A stretch of 64,000 nt of DNA from CALOCY01 sp942491975 (GTDB taxonomy: Bacteria; Bacteroidota; Bacteroidia; Bacteroidales; Prolixibacteraceae): NCBI GenBank assembly GCA_942491975.1, contig CALOCY010000004.1, forward strand, positions 496,001 through 560,000, written 5' to 3'. Position 1 is the first letter of the stretch. The number at the start of each line of letters is the position of its first letter. A program made the position numbers and the translations under genes. Shown piece after piece: positions 25,077 through 33,798 of the stretch. Below the pieces are notes generated by a model. The model saw only the letters and a program-made list of their open reading frames with translations, searched no databases and was not told the DNA's origin.

Positions 25077-26105
25077 TTAATCTAAATTTAGGTTTAATTG
25101 AATGGTATAAGTATGCTCGGTTTGATGAATTTCAAGGTTATATTTTTTGGGATATAAAAGTTCTAAACGTCTTTGTACGTTTTTCAAGCCGATTCCTCCT
25201 GTGCCGTTTTTATTATCATCGATATCGTTTAGTGTGTTTGAACACGAGAATAGAAGTTTATCATCTTTAACAGACAGCAAAATCCGAATAAAGTTATCGT
25301 TTTTGTTCTTGTTTGAATGTTTAAATGCATTTTCAATAAAAGGCACCAAAATCATTGGAGCGATGTTTTCCGAATTGTAACTCCCTTTAATAGTGAATTC
25401 TACCTGTTCAGGAGTTGACATGCGCAACTTTTCAAGCTCAATATAATTGTTCAGGTATTCGATCTCCTTGGTTAGTGGTACTTTATCTTCATTTGATTCA
25501 TATAACACATAACGCATTAAATGACTCAGTTTTAGTACGGCTTTGTCGGCATTATCTGATTTTTTGTAAACCAATGTATGTATGTTATTCAACGTGTTGA
25601 ATAAAAAATGAGGATTTAGTTGCGATTTTAATAATGCAAGTTCGCTATTCAGGTTTTGGTTTTTTAGTTCAGACTGTATCTGCATGTGCCTGAACCAATC
25701 GAATGTAAAACGTCCCATTGCCCCGATTACTACTATTATTATAGTGTAACCAAGGTTTACCAGGTATCTTGTTTCAAATTCTTTCCCCCAATATGTCATC
25801 TGAAGGTTTTGATCGGATGCATACCTTATAAATGGGCGCAGGTAGGTTAATAGAAGTGGATAAATGCCCATAAAAAGCAGAAATGAGCATGCAAACCAAT
25901 AGTACCTTTTTCGAACGAGGAAATAAGGAATGATGAATGAATAAATAACGTAAAATGCGACTATTGAAGTTAAAGTAAAACCAAGCCAGCGGAACATCAA
26001 CTCTGTGCGCTTATCATCTTCAATGTCTACTAAAAATAGTAATGGAATAGCAAAGATTAACCAACAGACGATATGGATAATTGTTATGGCCCGGTTTGTT
26101 TTCAT
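25077..26105 (-). CDS. LytS/YehU-type sensor histidine kinase
   Basis: 342 residues with four transmembrane helices in the first 135 residues and a His_kinase domain carrying LKSQLNPHFLFNTLNNIHTL (His166). The ATPase part has PFIENAFKHSNKNKN and NGTGGIGLKNVQRRL. Senses an unknown membrane or envelope signal and phosphorylates the LytTR regulator encoded next. Divergent from an ABC exporter operon 127-170 bp away, a usual arrangement for antimicrobial-response modules. Confidence 0.92.
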   Translation of the reverse strand: MKTNRAITIIHIVCWLIFAIPLLFLVDIEDDKRTELMFRWLGFTLTSIVAFYVIYSFIIPYFLVRKRYYWFACSFLLFMGIYPLLLTYLRPFIRYASDQNLQMTYWGKEFETRYLVNLGYTIIIVVIGAMGRFTFDWFRHMQIQSELKNQNLNSELALLKSQLNPHFLFNTLNNIHTLVYKKSDNADKAVLKLSHLMRYVLYESNEDKVPLTKEIEYLNNYIELEKLRMSTPEQVEFTIKGSYNSENIAPMILVPFIENAFKHSNKNKNDNFIRILLSVKDDKLLFSCSNTLNDIDDNKNGTGGIGLKNVQRRLELLYPKKYNLEIHQTEHTYTIQLNLNLD

Positions 26106-26148
26106 ACACCTAAAATACAGTATTCCGGTTAATATCCATTGAAATTTT

Positions 26149-26218
26149 CGACGAACACCGCTTTTTATACGACAAACCTTTTTCCCTGCACATGTCGAGT
26201 ATTTTTGAACGTTTGTCG
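26149..26218. promoter_or_regulatory. Candidate LytTR binding repeats
   Basis: On the minus strand GTTTGTCG (26170-26177) and GTTCGTCG (26149-26156) are direct repeats with a 21-bp period; a third copy, GTTTGTCG, is on the plus strand at 26211-26218. LytTR sites carry a GTTN(A/G) core with two half-sites one or two helical turns apart. They lie between lytS and the ABC operon. Confidence 0.5.
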
Positions 26219-26274
26219 AATCTTTTTGTGTTATGCTGTCCGGTTATCGATATTTGCTTCAAAACTTTACGACT

Positions 26275-27187
26275 ATGCAAAATATAATTGAAACAAAAGA
26301 TTTAAACTTCAGTTTTGGAAAACGTCAGGTATTGCATGAGATTGGAATACAGGTTCCTAAAGGGGCAATTTACGGATTTTTAGGGCCTAATGGTGCCGGA
26401 AAAACAACGACTATACGTATTTTGTTAAATTTGATTAAAACAAAACCCGGAAAAGTTTTTCTTTTCGGGAAAGATATTACTGGAAATCGTAGTGAGGTGC
26501 TTGAGAAAACAGGTTCGCTTGTTGAGATGCCATCGTTGTATAAACATCTGACGGCTTTTGAAAATCTCGAAGTTCAACGGCGGTTACTGGGTGCCAAAAA
26601 AAAAATCGATTGATGAGATGCTTGATGTTGTGGGGTTAGCCAATTATAAAAACCGAAAGGTGAAGGAGTTTTCATTGGGGATGTGTCAACGACTGGGCAT
26701 TGCCTTTGCGTTGTTGAATGAGCCTGAGTTACTAATTCTCGATGAGCTGGTAAACGGGTTAGACCCCAAAGGGATTGTTGAAATGAGGTTATTGTTACAG
26801 CGCCTGAACCAACAGTACGGGAAAACCATTTTCATTTCAAGCCATTTACTGTCCGAAATTGATAAACTGGTTACACATATTGGGCTTATTCATCATGGGC
26901 GGATACATTTTCAGGGAACCATAAAGGAGTTCAAACGGTTAAATAAACCTGTTCTTGAAATTGAAACAGATAATGTTGAAAAAGCCACCATGCTTCTGGA
27001 ACGTGAAAATTACCTGGTAAACCACATGAATGGAACAAAGCTAAAGGTCAAACTAAATAGTTATGAAGAGATATCAGGTATTGTCAGAAACCTGGTTTTA
27101 AACGAAGTAAACGTACTCGAAGCAAAAGACAATAAAAACAATATTGAAGAACTATTTCTTGAACTTACACAAAATACACAATCATGA
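26275..27187 (+). pseudogene. ABC transporter ATP-binding protein, frameshifted at a ten-A run
   Basis: Split across two frames: 26275 to 26613 (ends GAKKKID, stop) and about 26591 to 27187. The first part has Walker A GPNGAGKTTTIR; the second has signature FSLGMCQRLG, Walker B LLILDELVNGLDP and the H-loop SSHLLSE. Removing one A from the run at 26596-26605 joins both into about 303 residues, a normal length for a bacitracin/lantibiotic-type ATPase. It may be a sequencing slip, a true mutation, or a site where polymerase slippage restores the product. The permease start overlaps its stop by four bases. Confidence 0.8.
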
Positions 27188-27963
27188 ATATACTAACGAA
27201 CCTAAAAAGAGCTATTGCTGCCGATATATTAAAATACAAAAACACAAAAGCGTTATTATTAGCGGTAGGTGCACCACTGCTTTTGAGTTTGATCTTTTTT
27301 ATCATCTATTTTCTAAAAAGTAATCAACTTGTGAATCAGGAAAAAGAGGGGTGGGACGTATACACCAATGCCAGTCTTGGAGTAGGAATGTTTTTTTTGT
27401 ATCCACTGTTTCTAATTCTGTTAACAGCACTTATAAACTTTATTGAGCATAATGGAAATACGTGGAAGCAGTTGTATACTACGCCGGTAAACCGGTTTTC
27501 GTTATATGCTTCAAAAATCATAATTACGTTATCATTGTCATTTATTGCCATTGCCCTGTTTTATTGTTTTACCATGATTGGAGGTTTTTTGATTCAGTTT
27601 AAATATCCCAACCTGTTTCATTATAGTGCCGAATATGGTTACTCATTTATGTGGATAAGCCTGAAATTATTTATTGCCTGGCTGGGCATGACTGCTATTC
27701 AGTTTTTCATTGCTTTTAAATGGAAAAATATTGTAATCCCATTTGGTGTCGGAATTATTGGTTTTATTTCTGCGTTGATATTGATGCAAGGCTGGAAATA
27801 TATAAAATATGATCCCTATGCATTTGGTTTTATACTTAATTCCCGATCGGAAGCTGACATCTCTGATTTTTGGCGGTTACCTGTAGCATTGGGACTGGCA
27901 ACAGCTATTGTTGTTTTTATGGCCGGATATGTTGAGTTGCGCCACAGAAAAGTGCTGGAATAA
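27184..27963 (+). CDS. ABC-2 type permease
   Basis: 259 residues with about six transmembrane helices, in the layout of lantibiotic-immunity or bacitracin permeases (FIEHNGNTWKQLYTTPVNRFSLYASK between helices 2 and 3 is typical). Partner of the frameshifted ATPase; start codon overlaps the ATPase stop (ATGA). Controlled perhaps by the divergent LytS/LytTR pair. Confidence 0.85.
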   Translation: MNILTNLKRAIAADILKYKNTKALLLAVGAPLLLSLIFFIIYFLKSNQLVNQEKEGWDVYTNASLGVGMFFLYPLFLILLTALINFIEHNGNTWKQLYTTPVNRFSLYASKIIITLSLSFIAIALFYCFTMIGGFLIQFKYPNLFHYSAEYGYSFMWISLKLFIAWLGMTAIQFFIAFKWKNIVIPFGVGIIGFISALILMQGWKYIKYDPYAFGFILNSRSEADISDFWRLPVALGLATAIVVFMAGYVELRHRKVLE

Positions 27964-27983
27964 TCCTTAATCCATACAAAACC

Positions 27984-28016
27984 AAAGAGTCCGGGAGTAT
28001 TGTCCCGGACTCTTTT
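27984..28016. terminator. Bidirectional terminator between the permease and nadD
   Basis: AAAGAGTCCGGGA and TCCCGGACTCTTT form a 13-bp stem with a GTATTG loop; A and T tracts on both sides allow it to work in both directions for the convergent genes. Confidence 0.85.
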
Positions 28017-28022
28017 ATTGCA

Positions 28023-28610
28023 TTAAGGTGTTCCCTGTTTTTTATAGAGGTTCATGCTGTTTACATAATCGGCCACGGCAGGGGGCATAAAGTGTTGTAC
28101 ATCTTTTCCTGCCTGAATGGCTTCCCGGATAAAAGAAGAAGAGAGTTCTAAGTAGGGGGCACGAACAATTTCTACATTTTTAAAACGGGTAGTGGCTGTT
28201 TCGTCAAATACCGGACGGGGATAGACAATGATGCGATATTCTTTGAGCAGGCGCTCATAATTTTTCCATTTATGAAACCGGATAAGATTATCAGAGCCAA
28301 TAATTATTGTGAACTGGTGATTGGGAAATTGCCGGTTTAAATAGACCAGCGTATCAATAGTATACGAGGGTTGTGGTAATTCAAATTCAACCGATGAAGC
28401 TTTAAATCGCGGATCATCGTTAATTGCTAATTTTGCCAGTTCAAGGCGTTGGTGTTCAGGTAAAAGGGATTTTTTGTCTTTTAACGGGTTATGCGGACTA
28501 ACCACAAACCACAACTGATCTATATCGGTATATTCAACAATATAGTTTGCAATGGCCATGTGGCCGATATGAACCGGGTTGAATGACCCGAAATAGAGTC
28601 CGATGTTCAT
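28023..28610 (-). CDS. nadD: Nicotinate-nucleotide adenylyltransferase
   Basis: Forms deamido-NAD from nicotinate mononucleotide and ATP. 195 residues; the nucleotidyltransferase motif GSFNPVHIGHMAIAN is at the N-terminus, KKSLLPEHQRLELAKLA in the middle, and SSSFIREAI (ISSTxIR-like) near the C-terminus. Same strand and order as yicC and gmk, so yicC-gmk-nadD is probably one transcription unit. Confidence 0.95.
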   Translation of the reverse strand: MNIGLYFGSFNPVHIGHMAIANYIVEYTDIDQLWFVVSPHNPLKDKKSLLPEHQRLELAKLAINDDPRFKASSVEFELPQPSYTIDTLVYLNRQFPNHQFTIIIGSDNLIRFHKWKNYERLLKEYRIIVYPRPVFDETATTRFKNVEIVRAPYLELSSSFIREAIQAGKDVQHFMPPAVADYVNSMNLYKKQGTP

Positions 28611-28660
28611 AGAGTGTTAGATTTTTAGATGAATAGATTATCAGACAAAAAAATCTTAAA

Positions 28661-29239
28661 TCAGCTGTGCTGTTTTTTCAGAAAAAGAGCCAAAGCCCCT
28701 TCTGCTTCTTTAAACGCATTTTCAAGCTTATCGTTTACAATGATTTTATCAAATTTATCGGCAAATGTAAGTTCGTGGCTTGCTTTTGCAATCCGTTGTT
28801 TGATAACTTCAATGCTATCGGTTGACCGGTTTGCGAGGCGCTTCTGAAGTTCATTAATAGATGGGGGCTGGACAAATATGGCAAGGGCTTCTTTGCCATA
28901 ATGCGCTTTTATATTGATTCCTCCTACCACATCAACATCAAAAATGACATTTGCCCCTTTAGTGGTAATGCGCTCAACTTCATTTTTAAGGGTACCATAA
29001 AAACAGTCTTTGTACACCTCTTCCCACTCAAGGAACTCATTTGCATCAATTTTTGCTTTGAATTCATCCGGGGATAAAAAATAGTAATCCCTGCCATGCT
29101 CTTCGGTATGGCGTGGGAGCCTGCTTGTTGCAGAGATTGAAAATTCAAGGTTAAAATCCTGTTTCAGCAGATGTCTGACAATGGTTGTTTTCCCGGAACC
29201 GGAAGGGGCAGAAAATATAATTAACTTACCTCGTTTCAT
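28661..29239 (-). CDS. gmk: Guanylate kinase
   Basis: Phosphorylates GMP to GDP. 192 residues with P-loop SAPSGSGKTT, SATSRLPRHTEEHGRDYYFLS (GMP-binding Arg and Tyr), FLEWEEVY, and IFVQPPSINELQKRLANR. Start 16 bp after the yicC stop. Confidence 0.96.
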   Translation of the reverse strand: MKRGKLIIFSAPSGSGKTTIVRHLLKQDFNLEFSISATSRLPRHTEEHGRDYYFLSPDEFKAKIDANEFLEWEEVYKDCFYGTLKNEVERITTKGANVIFDVDVVGGINIKAHYGKEALAIFVQPPSINELQKRLANRSTDSIEVIKQRIAKASHELTFADKFDKIIVNDKLENAFKEAEGALALFLKKQHS

Positions 29240-29254
29240 AACTCAGGCCCGGCG

Positions 29255-30130
29255 TTATAGTACATTCAATAACTGCTCTTTTATCTTCTCCAGCTCATCT
29301 TTCATCTGAACAACAATATGCTGAATATCAGCATGATTTGCCTTTGATCCTATGGTGTTGATTTCCCGGCCGATCTCCTGGGCGATAAAACCGAGTTTTT
29401 TGCCTGCATTCCCATCTTGTTGTACGGTGTCCAAAAAATAGTTGCAGTGGTTGACCAACCGTACTTTTTCTTCGTTGATGTCCATTTTCTCCATGTAGAA
29501 GATCAACTCTTGTTCGAACCGGTTTTCATCGAATGAGCCGTTTTGCTCATACGCTGCAAGGTTTTCACGTATACGCTCTGTGACTTTATCAATTCGTCCC
29601 CGTTCAAACGGCTCTATTTTTTTAAGTAGGTTTGCAATTGCTGTAATGTGTGATTCAATATCTTTTTGAAGTGCTTTCCCTTCCTGTGTCCTGAATTTTA
29701 CAAGTTCGTTGAGCGCATTTTTTACATGCTGACGGATAACAGCCCACTCGTTTTCATCCAGTTTTTCACGTTCAACACGTATCGAATCGGGAAGACGCAA
29801 TACCGATTGCAATGTTATTGCATTAGCTGAAATGTCCAAATCAGTACTGATTTGAAGGAGTTGTTTGAAATAATCCTTTACCACGGGGGTGTTAATGACA
29901 GCATTGCTTTCATCCCCCAGGTTTTCAAAAAATATGCTGAGGTCTACTTTTCCCCGTTGCAGTGACTCCGAGATCTCTTTACGTACCTCAATGTCTTTTT
30001 CTTTGTAAAGGGACGGAATACGTGTATTTATGTCCAATTGCTTGCTGTTGAGTGCTTTAGCCTCAATGGTGAATTTTTTACTGTTCAGTTCAAATTCGGC
30101 TTTACCAAAGCCGGTCATAGATAGGATCAT
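29255..30130 (-). CDS. YicC-family endoribonuclease
   Basis: YicC proteins are now known as endoribonucleases acting on structured RNA. The 291-residue protein begins MILSMTGFGKAEFEL, the family signature, and ends with IGREINTIGSKANHADIQHIVVQMKDELEKIKEQLLNV, typical of the DUF1732 C-terminal part. A longer form from 30151 adds MPTKKRI and is less likely. First gene before gmk and nadD, the common Bacteroidota order. Confidence 0.92.
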   Translation of the reverse strand: MILSMTGFGKAEFELNSKKFTIEAKALNSKQLDINTRIPSLYKEKDIEVRKEISESLQRGKVDLSIFFENLGDESNAVINTPVVKDYFKQLLQISTDLDISANAITLQSVLRLPDSIRVEREKLDENEWAVIRQHVKNALNELVKFRTQEGKALQKDIESHITAIANLLKKIEPFERGRIDKVTERIRENLAAYEQNGSFDENRFEQELIFYMEKMDINEEKVRLVNHCNYFLDTVQQDGNAGKKLGFIAQEIGREINTIGSKANHADIQHIVVQMKDELEKIKEQLLNVL

Positions 30131-30956
30131 AATACGTTTTTTTGTTGGCATAAAGGTAAAGCTTTTTACGGAATAGTTGATCGTACATACCGGAGTTTAC
30201 AGCTTTTTTGAGAGGGCGGAATTAAAAGAGATAAAAAACCACATTGATTTATCAGATAAACTAATAACCGGAGTCTGATTATTAACTATTTGAAAATACG
30301 ATAATTAAAGATCAAATAGTTTCTATAAATTTCAAATATATCAAATCAGCTTCTGCCAGGACTGGAAACAGCAATTCTTTATAAGCGTTTGGTGTCGCCA
30401 AAAGAGTACGAAGACATTCATGGTTTGTCCAGTTGCGCATGTCCCTATATTGTTCCCCCTGATTTTGTAAAACCTGACAGGTTAAAAGGAAATACCAACA
30501 CTGGCCCTGGCTGGGGCGGACGTTCACGCCTGTCTTCCGCAGGTAGATCCGTGCCACATTAATATCGCATGGCAACCTGCATCAAACATATTTTTGTCCG
30601 CTGTTTTTGCTTACCCACTTTGCTGCCGCACGATTGCATCGTGTGGCTATTAAGAATTTTTACAGAAAGCAATTATTATTTATACTGCAACAACACAGAA
30701 CAAAAAAATAATTGCCAATAAAGGCATTAACCAGCCTAACGGCTGATAACATTAGGTATAAACCATATATGCAGACGGGTTTATACCATTACCGTTGTAT
30801 GCAAGGCTAAATAGATAGCAGTACTTTGATAGACTGGTATGTAAATTGAAATATTAAACAGATAAGAAAAAGAGCATTGATTGAAGTTTGTTGCATGATA
30901 ATTCTGTTCGGTAGTTCAATTTGAGTATTTTTATGATTTTTAAATGAAAAGAGAAT
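30131..30956. other. Gene-free left flank of the restriction-modification island
   Basis: About 825 bp with no recognised gene. Contains an 87-codon open frame on the minus strand (30312-30575) with no family I know, a hairpin around CACGATTGCATCGTG near 30630, GCAATTATT/AATAATTGC inverted repeats near 30668-30717, and the imperfect inverted repeat at 30734-30814. It looks like decayed mobile DNA at an insertion boundary. Confidence 0.5.
30734..30814. repeat. Imperfect inverted repeat resembling a recombination site
   Basis: Outer arms AGCCT and AGGCT and inner arms GGTATAAACC and GGTTTATACC enclose a short loop, with bulged bases between. The left end reads GCCTAAC, which fits the RYYYAAC box of integron attC sites, but the matching right GTTRRRY box is missing. 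No integron integrase is in the window. Confidence 0.45.
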
Positions 30957-33275
30957 ATGCACATTAGTGAAGCAGATACAAGAGCAAAGTTTATTGACCC
31001 GGAGATTCAGAAATCAGGATGGGAAGACTTTGTTATTCGAGAGCACTATTTTACTGATGGTCGCAAGTTAATAGGCGGAAAACGTGGGAAAAGATTATTT
31101 GTAGACTATCTGTTAAAATATAAAAATGTCAATCTTGCGATTATCGAAGCAAAGAGACTTGACAAGCATCCGACTGAAGGATTACAACAGGCAATAAAGT
31201 ATGCGGAAAAGTTAAAAGTAAAATATGTTTTTGCTACTAATGGCAAGCAAGTTTACGAATTTGATTTAAGCACTGGAAAAGGCGATTACATTGATTCATT
31301 TCCAACACCAGACGAGATTTATAACCGTTCGTTTGAGAATCTGACACCAGTAAAAGAAGATTTACTTTCAGTACCGTTTTACCTGACAGGTGATAAACAA
31401 CCAAGATATTATCAGGAAAATGCTGTAAATAAAGCGGTAGAAGCTATTGCGAATAATGAGAAACGAATATTGTTGACATTAGCTACTGGAACAGGAAAAA
31501 CATTTATTGCTTTTCAAATTGTTTACAAGCTTTATCAAAAAAGGTGGAATCTTGACAAAGCAGAACGCCGACCAAAAATATTAATACTCGCCGACAGAAA
31601 TATACTTGCCGACCAGGCAATAAATACTTTCAATGACCCATTTGAAAAAGATTTGGTAAAAATTGATGGCTCTGAAATAAAAGCAAGAAACGGACAAGTA
31701 CCAACCAATGCACATATTTTCTTTGCTATTTATCAAGCCATTAGCGAAAAAGAAAACATTGGAGGTTTCTACAAACAATATCCGGCTGACTTTTTCGACT
31801 TAATAATTATTGACGAGTGCCACCGTGGTAGTGCAAACGAAGAAGGTTCATGGAGAGATATTTTAGATTACTTTGGCTCTGCTGTACATCTTGGATTAAC
31901 AGCAACACCAAAGCGTAAAGACAACGTTGACACCTATCAATATTTTGGAAAACCTGTTTATGAATATTCCTTAAAAGACGGCATTAACGATGGATATTTA
32001 AGCCCATACAAGGTTAAGAAAATAAGAACCAATATTGATTCTTACATCTATACCGAAGCTGACAAAGTTTTGGAAGGTGAAGTAGAATACAAGAAGGTTT
32101 ACAAAAAGAAAGATTTCAATAAAACAATCATAATTCCGAAACAGATTGAGTTGGTTGCCCTAGCATTATTGGCAAACATCAATCCGATGGAGAAAACCAT
32201 TATTTTTTGCGTTGACCAGCCTCATGCTTTAAACATGAGAGATGCCATTAATAAATTCAAGAAAATTGCAGACCCGAATTATTGTGTTCGCATTACCAGC
32301 GATGAAGGAAAAGACGGTCGTGATTTGTTAGAGCGTTTCCAGGATAACGACAAGGATATTCCTGTTATTTTAACTTCTTCGCAAATGTTGACTACTGGCG
32401 TTGATGCACGAAATGTAAGAAACATTGTTCTAGTTCGTGAAATAAACTCAATGGTGGAGTTTAAACAGATTGTTGGGCGTGGAACAAGACTTTTTGATGG
32501 CAAGGATTTCTTTACCATCATTGATTTTTCGGAAGAAGCATCGGACAAGTTTTACGATCCTGAGTGGGATGGATTACCCGAAGATGAAGAAGGCGGAGAC
32601 ACAGGTGGTAATACTGGCAGTGGCGGAGGAAATACTGGCGGAAATACAGGAGGTGAACATCCAATTGTTACCACACCACCAAGACCTGATAAAATTGTAA
32701 TTGAACTTTCTAATGGCAGAAAACTAAAAGTAATTGATGTTGAAACCCGCTACATCGATGAAAATGGTTTGCCTTTGACAACTGCTCAATTTTTAGAAAA
32801 GCTAATCGGTTTTATTCCTGATTTGTACGAAAGCGAAGAACAGCTTCGTAAACTTTGGTCGAAACCTGAAACTCGTGAGGAATTGCTCCAAAAACTTGCT
32901 TCATCAGGAATTGATGAAGAGCAACTGGAAAGCCTTAAAATATTGTTTGAGGCAAAGGAAAGCGACATTTTTGATATTCTAATGCATATTTCATATACAA
33001 ACGAGATTATCACCAGAAAACAGCGTGCTTCAACCACAAAGGAAAACGAACAGTTTTTTGAAATATATGAAAACCTAAAGGCACGTGATTTCTTAAAATT
33101 TGTGTTGGAACGTTATGAGTTGGACGGAATTAAAGAACTCAAACGTGAAAAGCTGGCAAACCTTGTTGAATTAAACAATTTGGGAACAACCAAAGATGCC
33201 GCTAAAGTTTTTGGTGGTTTGCAGAAGTTGGTGGATGCTTTTTATAAAATTCAGGAATTACTTTACGCTTCGTAA
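30957..33275 (+). CDS. hsdR: Type I restriction enzyme R subunit
   Basis: 772 residues, EcoEI-like. The N-terminal nuclease domain has the PD-(D/E)xK residues Asp50, Glu64 and Lys66 (VDYLL then IIEAKR). Helicase motifs follow: Walker A LATGTGKT (175-182), DECH (286-289), LGLTATPKR, and QIVGRGTRLF. A Gly/Asn-rich linker with repeated GGNTGG (about 541-564) leads to the C-terminal EcoEI_R_C-like domain that docks on the methylase. It cleaves and translocates unmodified DNA with HsdM/HsdS. It is A/T-richer than neighbouring core genes. The DUF6933 gene starts one base after its stop. Confidence 0.95.
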   Translation: MHISEADTRAKFIDPEIQKSGWEDFVIREHYFTDGRKLIGGKRGKRLFVDYLLKYKNVNLAIIEAKRLDKHPTEGLQQAIKYAEKLKVKYVFATNGKQVYEFDLSTGKGDYIDSFPTPDEIYNRSFENLTPVKEDLLSVPFYLTGDKQPRYYQENAVNKAVEAIANNEKRILLTLATGTGKTFIAFQIVYKLYQKRWNLDKAERRPKILILADRNILADQAINTFNDPFEKDLVKIDGSEIKARNGQVPTNAHIFFAIYQAISEKENIGGFYKQYPADFFDLIIIDECHRGSANEEGSWRDILDYFGSAVHLGLTATPKRKDNVDTYQYFGKPVYEYSLKDGINDGYLSPYKVKKIRTNIDSYIYTEADKVLEGEVEYKKVYKKKDFNKTIIIPKQIELVALALLANINPMEKTIIFCVDQPHALNMRDAINKFKKIADPNYCVRITSDEGKDGRDLLERFQDNDKDIPVILTSSQMLTTGVDARNVRNIVLVREINSMVEFKQIVGRGTRLFDGKDFFTIIDFSEEASDKFYDPEWDGLPEDEEGGDTGGNTGSGGGNTGGNTGGEHPIVTTPPRPDKIVIELSNGRKLKVIDVETRYIDENGLPLTTAQFLEKLIGFIPDLYESEEQLRKLWSKPETREELLQKLASSGIDEEQLESLKILFEAKESDIFDILMHISYTNEIITRKQRASTTKENEQFFEIYENLKARDFLKFVLERYELDGIKELKREKLANLVELNNLGTTKDAAKVFGGLQKLVDAFYKIQELLYAS

Positions 33276-33276
33276 G

Positions 33277-33798
33277 ATGATTATAAGGGGAACCAGTAAA
33301 ATATTAAAAACTTCGGGAATTAAGCCCGTTAAAAATACCGAAACAATGGTAAAGACGCAATGCATTGCATCTCTATTACCAGGTGAATGGTATGCTGGTT
33401 TGGTTTCTACTGGCAAACAAGGTAAACTGGCAATACATTTTTTGCATTACCCAACCATGTTAACTGTTTTGGTTAGCGGTAAATCTTTAAACAAAGCCTT
33501 GCCATTATTCAAAGCTCGGGCTGAAAACCTTATCAAGCGTTTGGGTTACAGCAAACTGTTATTTCAATACCAGTTACAAACCGAACCACAAATTTTCGCA
33601 ACCAACAGCCGCAGCATGTTGTCTCACATGAACCAATTGCGTATAAGTATTGAATGTAATTTAGCATTGGCTGAAACCGTAGATGATATAGATTGGGATT
33701 ACATAGAGGAAAAACATTTTGACTGGTTATTTTCAAAAGATAAGAAATATATTAAACCAGCAGATATTCTAGAAAAATTGATGGGGGCAAATATATAA
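33277..33798 (+). CDS. DUF6933-like protein within the hsd operon
   Basis: 173 residues beginning MIIRGTSKILKT. The pattern (MIIR-T-KLLK, ADWYAGL-like EWYAGLV, LTVLVSGKSL, then NRSMLSHMNQL) fits the DUF6933 family, whose function is not known. Residues TMVKTQCIASLL are encoded by an in-frame palindrome (33349-33376) and sit just before the conserved EWYAGL segment. Start 33277 is one base after hsdR; the stop overlaps the next ATG (TAATG), so translation is coupled on both sides. Confidence 0.65.
   Translation: MIIRGTSKILKTSGIKPVKNTETMVKTQCIASLLPGEWYAGLVSTGKQGKLAIHFLHYPTMLTVLVSGKSLNKALPLFKARAENLIKRLGYSKLLFQYQLQTEPQIFATNSRSMLSHMNQLRISIECNLALAETVDDIDWDYIEEKHFDWLFSKDKKYIKPADILEKLMGANI
33349..33376. 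repeat. In-frame palindrome copy 1 (in the DUF6933 gene)
   Basis: AGACGCAATGCATTGCATCT core with GTAA and CTAT flanks, an imperfect 28-bp palindrome. It reads through as VKTQCIASL without stop. Confidence 0.85.

Noticed and set aside
26233..26274. Upstream start for the ABC ATPase
   Set aside because: The added 14 residues precede the conserved beta strand; ATG at 26275 (MQNIIETKDLNF) fits the family.
30312..30575. 87-codon minus-strand open frame in the island flank
   Set aside because: No recognised motif, no ribosome binding site and surrounded by hairpins; may be a gene remnant but cannot be supported.
30734..30814. A true integron attC site
   Set aside because: Only the left RYYYAAC box fits; the right box and an integron integrase are missing, so it is listed only as attC-like.
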